A stretch of 64,000 nt of DNA from Clitoria ternatea (lineage: Eukaryota > Streptophyta > Magnoliopsida > Fabales > Fabaceae), in contig CM075676.1 of assembly GCA_037962975.1 (NCBI GenBank), forward strand, positions 93,814,001 through 93,878,000. The letters run 5' to 3'. The notes under the pieces are model-generated. The model ran no database searches, was not told the origin of the DNA, and saw nothing but the letters and a program-made list of their open reading frames with translations. Positions 57,052 to 64,000 of the stretch are shown one piece after another; within the stretch, counting starts at the first letter, position 1, and each line of letters opens with the position of its first letter. The position numbers and the translations under genes were made by a program.

Positions 57052-57751
57052 TCTTTTTTCAAGTACAATTCGAAATTCATTTAAAAGTTTTTTTTAACTA
57101 ACATAATAAATATTCTTTTAAATAGGCTAATAAGTTAATGAATTTAAGTCTTTGAATAAATTGATAATATATAATTTTAAAAAGTTAGTTATAGTAAAAA
57201 TTTAACAATATTAACATTAGTATTTTTATCTTATTTGTATTAATTTAAATAAGTTGACTTACAGCTCAAAGTCTAACCTTATTATTGAAAATGTCAGATA
57301 TGTTTAACCAACAGACTTTACCTTAACTTGGGCCATTTTCAGTTCATATATAAATGGTGACCATCATTCATCACATGTGGCATATGCCAAATTATGTAGT
57401 CTTATTTAAAGCTTTGGTGTTTGTTCATTACTTTGCATAGAAAAACATATGAAATTATTCAAGTTTCAAAACTTGCATAAAAGTATGTGTTACAAGGATA
57501 ACATTCTTCTTCAGTGTGAAATATAAAATTATAAATAATAACATTTAATGTAAATATAATTTTATAAACAAAAAGTATGAAATTTTTTAAATAAATTATA
57601 AAAAAAGATATACATATTAATTTCTAATATTTTTTAGTTACAATAAAAAAATTTTAAAACCTAACATCAGAGTGATTACTCAAATCCTCACCACAAAATG
57701 GACCCTAACGGGTGATTAACTTATAAATTGAAGATAAGTTTAAATAAAAAA

Positions 57752-57782
<31 letters not shown>

Positions 57783-58343
57783 TTCTAAGAAAAAAAAAGG
57801 AAAGAAGAGACCAGGTATTTTTGGTTTACTAACAACTGTTTAATGTAACTATATTTACTGAAATTCAAACCCGAAAAACCAATTTTGAACAACCTATTGT
57901 TATTGAATATTAAAGTCCTTTTATTTCTTTTTTTTTTTGGAAAAAAGTATTTAAAACATATTCAAAAGACTTTTAAGATAGAATAATTTTTAAAGAAACC
58001 TTCAAAGGTTAAAGAATAAAAAACTGACAAAAATGTCACAAAAGCAATTTTTATAAAGTTCATTTGAAGACATTGATTATTTGGTGAATATATACGATCC
58101 AAAATGTCTTAACCTCATTGGAAAAAAAGAAATTCATTTGAACATTGGGAATAATAAGTCCTGTCTCTATGTGTGTGCTCATCTGAAAATGAAATAAATA
58201 AGGCCATTTGTCGGTTTGTAAAAGGGAAAGGGGAGGATCTATTATTTACTAGGGGTAATTTTTTTTTTTATAACTAATCACATAGACTAAGAGTTATTGG
58301 GAATTAATTTAGAGAAATAATTGGCGTATAGCAGTAGAAGCAG

Positions 58344-58395
<52 letters not shown>

Positions 58396-60544
58396 GGAAA
58401 TTGAAAAGAGTTATTACCTGCAATGAGCATGAGAATGTTAATGTCAAGCCTAAGGTTCCGAAAGGAAACAAAGGCTTTTAAGATGATTGGGTAGGCACCT
58501 ACAGCAACGGCTCCAAGGGCCAAGTACTTAAAGGGATGGTACACAAACTTTAGAAGTGATAACATCAGTAGCATTCCAGACGCTACTGAATATGGGCTTG
58601 GCCACTTCTTTTGGTGCTTTTCGTCCCCATACACTCTTGCATTTGCTTCTAATCTTGCTTGATTCAATGCCTTAACTGTCACCATAACCATTTCACAAAC
58701 TTTAAAGCTCTTCAAAAGCTAAAGTATAAACACCCTATATAACTTTATTCATACTGCACTCAATACTCCTTTTCCACTAACTATATTTATAACCACCCAA
58801 CTTATAGTTGCACTCCTTAATCTATAGTAGTTCAACCTAAATTTTACAGGTTAAATCAAAACATCAAAACCGGACAAAACAGTGATTCAACCGTAAATTA
58901 ATTAAGTGATCAATTTGAAATAACTATTTATTAGTATTAATTCAATCATAATTTATCTTTAATTTAATCACAGTTTATTTGAACTAATCATTTTATTAAT
59001 TTAATTATCAGTCTAGTTAAAAAAAAAGATTGATTACAATTATAAGAAAATTATAAGATAGCCTAAATAAGTTGTTGCAAAAACAACCAAAAAGAAAAAT
59101 CGAAATTACTGTATTATAGTAAATATTGGATCTTTCTTAAACTATAAAATATCATTATATATGGTAAGTGTTTGAAGAAAAAAAATATTGCTACCCTTTT
59201 CTGGAACATATATGGCATAGGACGCAATTCTCATTTGTCTTACCTAGTCCTAGTAACTTTCATCTATAAGATTTTGATAAAACTGAATTATTTTTTAAAA
59301 AAATTGAAATAATTAATGTTAGAAACTTATTTTGATTTATTAACATTTTTTTAAGTGAATTTAAAAGAAATGATTTTATTTGAATGATAAAGCTAAATGA
59401 CTTTTAAAATTTGAAGCAAACATATTTTAAAAAATTCAATAAAAAAATAAAATTTTCATTCGACTGAAAATCAACTCTGCTTGGAACACAACTCAATTTC
59501 AGGAACCCAATACCTAAAAGAAACAATGTATGAAACCCATTTTACTGGCTGCAAACACGGTATTTGTGGCATCTAAACAAGCACATACAACTACTGTTTC
59601 TTTGTCAAAGTGATAAAATAAAGTTAAGATAAAGGGGAATTTCCTTTTCCATTAGCAATGCATCTTAGACATCAACACGTTACGTTTTGGGCAAAAAGAA
59701 AAAACTTTGTGAAAAGATTATTATGGTTCTCTTATTTCATGGAAAAGGAGAAGGGAAACGACGTAAGATCATCCGCAAAAGCAAGAGCAAGCCTCTTGCG
59801 TTTTGGCCTTTTGCACCGCCAAATGACGTTTAATAATAATAATTTAGTAATCGTGGAAAACAATCCCTTTAACGTAATTAACAAACTCGTATTCTTAATT
59901 AACGGTTTTTTATGAAAAAAAAACTCATAATTAATATTTTAAAGTAGATTCAAGTCAATTTTCTATACAACCTTTTAATTTTTGTATTATTTACCTTGTA
60001 CATGGAAGAAGCTTTAGAGAAATGATTAACAAATCTAAACACGCAACAAGATGTCTAATCTCCTATTCGATTACCATTACCAAAGTTAGGTAATAGCACC
60101 TTTTTCTTCAAGCATAATGTGGAGAGTCCAATCAATGTCAATTTATAAAATGTTCACATTCAATCAATCAATGTCCAAACAATTTCATGGATGCCATGTA
60201 TGATATGTCACAAGGTTTACTTTGATATCATGGTTAATGTGGCACAAGACAAAATTCATAGAGTAAAAGAAATTAAGAAGAAGATTATAAAAAGAAAACA
60301 TAATAAAGCAAGTTCTATTTTGGAGAAGAAGAAATTTACCAATTTGAAGTTGGGAAATGACAAGAGTGTCATGGACAACAATGACAGTTCTTGAAGGAAC
60401 GATGACTGAAACCTCTTTGATTCCTTCAAGAGGTCTGAGGATGTTCTCAATCAGAGGCACCTCTGAAGAGCAACACAAACCCATCACATCAAAGTAGCTC
60501 TTCTGCAACTTTTTCCCTGCCTTGTTCTTCTCTTGAGAATCCAT
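51559..60544 (-). CDS. HMA2/HMA4: P1B-type Zn/Cd-transporting ATPase, HMA2/HMA4 type
   Basis: The family exports Zn(II) and Cd(II) across the plasma membrane with ATP, loading root xylem for transport to the shoot. Nine exons, all GT-AG and in phase: 60544-60340, 58675-58418, 55648-55551, 55287-55032, 54900-54763, 54465-54138, 53962-53760, 53570-53368, 53055-51559; 1,061 residues. Start ATG at 60544 gives MDSQEK; the longer frame upstream opens only at TTG. Motifs: N-terminal metal site GLCCSSE (22-28), actuator TGES (250-253), CPC metal site in a membrane helix (354-356), phosphorylation DKTGT (Asp398), SHP (437-439), GDGVND (597-602), final membrane helices about 653-700. The C-terminal tail (about 360 residues) has a His/Asp/Gln-rich run (733-770) and many Cys pairs, as in HMA2/HMA4 and unlike short-tailed HMA3. 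No break seen. Confidence 0.93.
54549..54664. repeat. Inverted repeat with a third copy in HMA intron 5
   Basis: CCTTTTATTTGTTCA at 54551-54565 faces its perfect complement at 54575-54589 (9-nt loop). A third copy lies at 54649-54663. All three are within the intron between exons 5 and 6. Confidence 0.8.
55649..58417 (-). other. HMA intron 2 (2.8 kb)
   Basis: No gene inside. It contains (AT)n tracts at 57006-57049, 57755-57781 and 58346-58392; the last starts about 25 nt inside the 5' splice site. The other long intron, 58676-60339 (1.66 kb), is AT-rich with nothing recognised. Confidence 0.85.
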
Positions 60545-60970
60545 GTCTACCTCTCCAAAGTCTTTATCCAAGTGTGTGTATATGTATTAACTGTTAATAT
60601 ACCTGCCACCCCACAACACCAATCAGCCCCAAATGAAACCCCTTTTGGATTCAATAAGAAAAAGTTTCTGAATTTGGTGATAACTTTCACAAAAACTGAT
60701 TATAAAACAATCATCATACATATAACAGATGAAAAGAAAAAAAGCTGAAAGAGAGGGGCTGGTGGCAATTAACCAAATTTAGAACAAGAAATGCTTGTTG
60801 AAGAAAAGGTAGAAGCATGTTTGATTAAAGAGTGAAAAAAAATGTTCCAACGTTGGCATAGAAACGGCTCAGACTCAGAGAAACAACCTTGTAAGCAGAG
60901 AGGGGGATAATGAAGTTGGTGATGCCAAATGGTATGAAGGAATGGCACCTTAAGTAGGCAAATGCTAGGT

Positions 60971-60984
60971 AGGGTATAAATAAA
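60971..60984 (-). promoter_or_regulatory. Possible TATA region of the HMA gene
   Basis: The minus strand reads TTTTATTTATACCC about 430 nt upstream of the start codon, followed by CT-rich leader-like sequence (60945-60770). The motif is not canonical on this strand. I found no zinc-deficiency element (RTGTCGACAY) nearby. Confidence 0.25.
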
Positions 60985-61837
60985 AGGTAAAGAGTGTACC
61001 AAAAGGAAAAGAGTGTACCATTGTATGTGATATTATCTCGGTTATTTAATTGGGTAAGTATATAGTTTGGTTCTTATGTTTTAATGTGATTTTTTTATTT
61101 TTTATTCATTTAAATTGGTTTTCATTGTGTTTAAATTCAAATTTAGGTTAACGAACTCAATTGCAGCACCTTATCTTACTAGATTATATTGAAACAAATA
61201 TAAAAGATAAGGAATCAAACTATATATTTAGCTTATTAAATAATTTATGAAATATAATTCATAATAATTTTATTTAATAAATTTAATGTATCATAAATAT
61301 TTTTTATAATATAAATACTATTTGATATATCATAATATATAATATGTTATAAATGATATATATATTATAAAAACTATTTATAACAAACTAATTTATTAAT
61401 TTTTTTGTGATACATATTTAATAATTCATAGCAGTTTTATTTAATAAATTTAATATATATAATATCATTTAATATATATAGATAATATATTATAAATATT
61501 ATTTAATATAATTATGAAAAATATATATTTAAATAATAAATATCATTTGAAAAATATTTAATTGAGTGCTATGCCATATATTCAATTGGTACCATTAATG
61601 TCTTGATTATCCAAGTTTGTCAAACGGGACAAGGTGTTATAATTGAGTTCCTTGGCCTAGGTTTGAGTCTAATTTTGTAATCTTGTTAATTTATACATAA
61701 ATCATCATTAGACACGTATATTTAACCTATTTGATTACTTATACTACTATATTTCTTGATACACAAAAAAAAAAAAGTAAAAAAGATTCAGTGATTTTTA
61801 TTTTTATTTTTATTAGAAATGTATGGTATGATAAAGG

Positions 61838-61899
<62 letters not shown>

Positions 61900-64000
61900 G
61901 GAAATCAGCCATGAATTCGACCACCGAATGTCGAAAATTTTCTCTGGCTATCATTAATAAATAATTTTCTCCAGCGCACAAAAGAAGTTTATTTTTTGAC
62001 ACATGTTTAGTACCTTGAAGATAAAGAATTTTAACACAATTAAAATATATTAAACATTTAATACAATAGTCATTCAAATCAGTATTCTTAAATTACAAAT
62101 AATAATAATAATTGTTATTATTATATTTCCCCAGCTAATTTTTTTTAGTTTCTTCTTGGTGTGAATGGGACAGGGTATATGTAGTGGAGAATCAACAAGA
62201 CTAATGGAATCCACCTATGAATCCACATTTTCTTGTTATTTTAGTAGAAGGGGTGTAAAACATTCAAACTAAGAAACAGAAAACATGATCTTTCTTTAAT
62301 ACACTCTACGAGGTACATGTGACCTGAGATTTGTAGTTTTCTTCATGATGAACAGAAAACTATAATGAAATTTTTATAAATATATATACGTTTCTTAATA
62401 GAGAAAAGAATTATTTGGTAGTATAAAAAACTATCAAAGAAATATCAAAAGATTAGCTTTGAATTATATTAATGTCAATAAATCACAATTAACTCGTATT
62501 ATAATATTATAATTCCTTCATTAATTGGAAAAGTAAATGTGAGATTTATTTTTAAAAAAAAATAAAGTAAACTCTATGATTGAAGCTTTCACACATGCAT
62601 CTACAAAAGAAAAGAAGAAAAGAAAACTTACTACTAGTGCTGAAACTTTATGTGCCTTCTAACTTCTCGCTGTATTCTTGTTTTCCAGCTTTCTTAAATG
62701 ATATTTACATGTTTTCTTCTAATAGATTAAATTATCACTTTAGTTCTGGAAATTGAATGGGTGTTTTGATTTTTGAGATTTTAAAAATTTTAATTTAATC
62801 CTTCACTTTATAAAATAACTTTTAATTCAGTTTCCTTTAAAATAAATAAACAATGAAAAATTAACAATAAAAAATATATTACAAAAAACTAAAATAAATT
62901 ACCTTATGCAATTATCATAGATTAATTTGATATTTTTAACATCTCATATTGAAATCCACACAATCCATGCTATTATAAAAGCTAACTTAAGAATTTATCA
63001 ATTTTTTAATCGCATATACCATCCATATAAGAGGTAATTATGTTTAAGTGGAAAGTATATATCTATATAGTTTTTTCAATAAACTTTTTTCCTATGCAAA
63101 AGGTTTGAATTCATTATATACCTTAAGGGAAAAAAATAAAAAAATATACTACTTAAACAAACTATCAATTAGTTTAATTGTTTTATAGTTTTTTTTTTCA
63201 TTATATGTATCCTTTTATATTTTACTTAAATAAACAATAATACGTGCATAAATAAAACCATATACTCCTAAATTCTAAAAAAATATAATTAATGCAATTT
63301 CACTCTTCTCTTTAATGTTGAAATAACATTAACTAGGTAAGAAGAATAAGTGTCAAATACTTTATTTCTCTATAGCCAAGTTTAATTTAAAGAGTCATTA
63401 CAACTCAATCTTTTGTTTGTTTTTTACAAATTTGTAATTTTTTACCTTTTTTTATTTTTGAATCGAAATATCTAATCTAAATGATATGAATTTCATGAGA
63501 AATTTTTAAAAAAAATTAAGAAGTATATATTTGAATTTATTTTAAGAATTACTTTTTTAGGATATTGGGTAGTGTTGTATCCAGACCTATGATGAACCAA
63601 TTTTAATACATTTATTTTAGTTTTATACTCGAGATTTATTATATATTTAATATGTGTAATGATAATCTTTTAATTAAGTTTTATGTTATTTAGTTTAATT
63701 AAAGTATTATAAATATATTTTCCAATTTTTGTATTTTTAATGTATCTTGAGTGCCTTTCCTTGTTTAGGTCATAACTTGGGTTCTAGTGATTTAATTGGG
63801 TTGATCTTGGAGTCTATGGAAAGCTAGAACAAAGTTCCCTATTATAATGATAAAATTTGATAGCCTTATATCTGAAAATGATGAAGAAATGGAGCTTGAA
63901 CAAATTAATTCGTATCTGTCCTACCAACATTAATATGGTTCACTAATTTACACATATCCTGAGCTATAGATGTCCAAATGACATGATATTTATGCCAAAT
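60985..64000. other. AT-rich upstream and intergenic DNA
   Basis: No gene recognised. It holds a long (AT)n microsatellite at about 61839-61896 and low-complexity AT stretches near 61250-61560. Small frames over the microsatellite are artefacts. Confidence 0.6.

Noticed and set aside
60540..61100. Zinc-deficiency response element upstream of the ATPase gene
   Set aside because: I looked for the palindromic RTGTCGACAY motif and did not find it in the proximal upstream sequence.
46039..62077. Ile/Tyr-rich frames over (AT)n runs at 46.1, 58.3 and 61.8 kb
   Set aside because: They are translated microsatellites.

Overview
This is a stretch of plant nuclear DNA, most likely from a legume. The evidence is two MIR169 hairpins, a nine-exon plant Zn/Cd pump gene, GT-AG introns, and plant-type CACTA, Tat/Gypsy and LINE elements in AT-rich DNA. 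The palindromic TAATCGATTAC and AGCGA/TCGCT motif arrays recall repeats I associate with legume retrotransposons, so the family assignment is moderate and no species is claimed.

Layout. 1-3.2 kb: AT-rich, nothing recognised. 3.24-3.35 kb: MIR169 hairpin (minus). 3.98-23.88 kb: a 19.9-kb CACTA (En/Spm-type) transposon with CACTAGT ends and an AAA target duplication. It holds two different subterminal repeat families, two diverged TNP2-like transposase genes (both broken), a Ulp1-like protease gene (ORF2, broken), a captured LysM-receptor-kinase fragment, a Copia fragment, and a nested 4.0-kb coding-less LTR element (16.7-20.7 kb). Each TNP2 copy is preceded by a long fold-back hairpin. 24.7-26.4 kb: decayed L1-type LINE. 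27.39-27.49 kb: a second MIR169 hairpin, same strand as the first. 28.16-40.93 kb: a young 12.8-kb Tat-lineage Ty3/Gypsy retrotransposon on the minus strand, with TGAAC target duplications, 891-bp LTRs differing at about three sites, gag-pol with three in-frame stops, dual RNase H, two tandem-repeat arrays, and an intact spliced antisense gene with its own promoter. 41.5-48.4 kb: coding-less, probably nested long-LTR remnants with short-motif arrays. 49.0-49.7 kb: tandem repeats of about 160 bp. 51.56-60.54 kb: an apparently intact P1B-type heavy-metal ATPase gene (HMA2/HMA4 type, minus strand, 9 exons, 1,061 residues) with a His/Cys-rich tail. 61-64 kb: AT-rich upstream DNA.

How it fits together. 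The only host genes I can support are the two MIR169 loci and the metal ATPase, all on the minus strand. The MIR169 loci look like a local pair pushed 24 kb apart, mainly by the CACTA element. The repeats show a relative order: the CACTA element is old and broken, the LTR element inside it is younger, and the Tat element is youngest. The most unusual signals are the conserved CACTA hairpins, the antisense Tat gene with MSA-like (M-phase) promoter motifs, and the GGCGGA motif spread through the Tat element in all reading frames.
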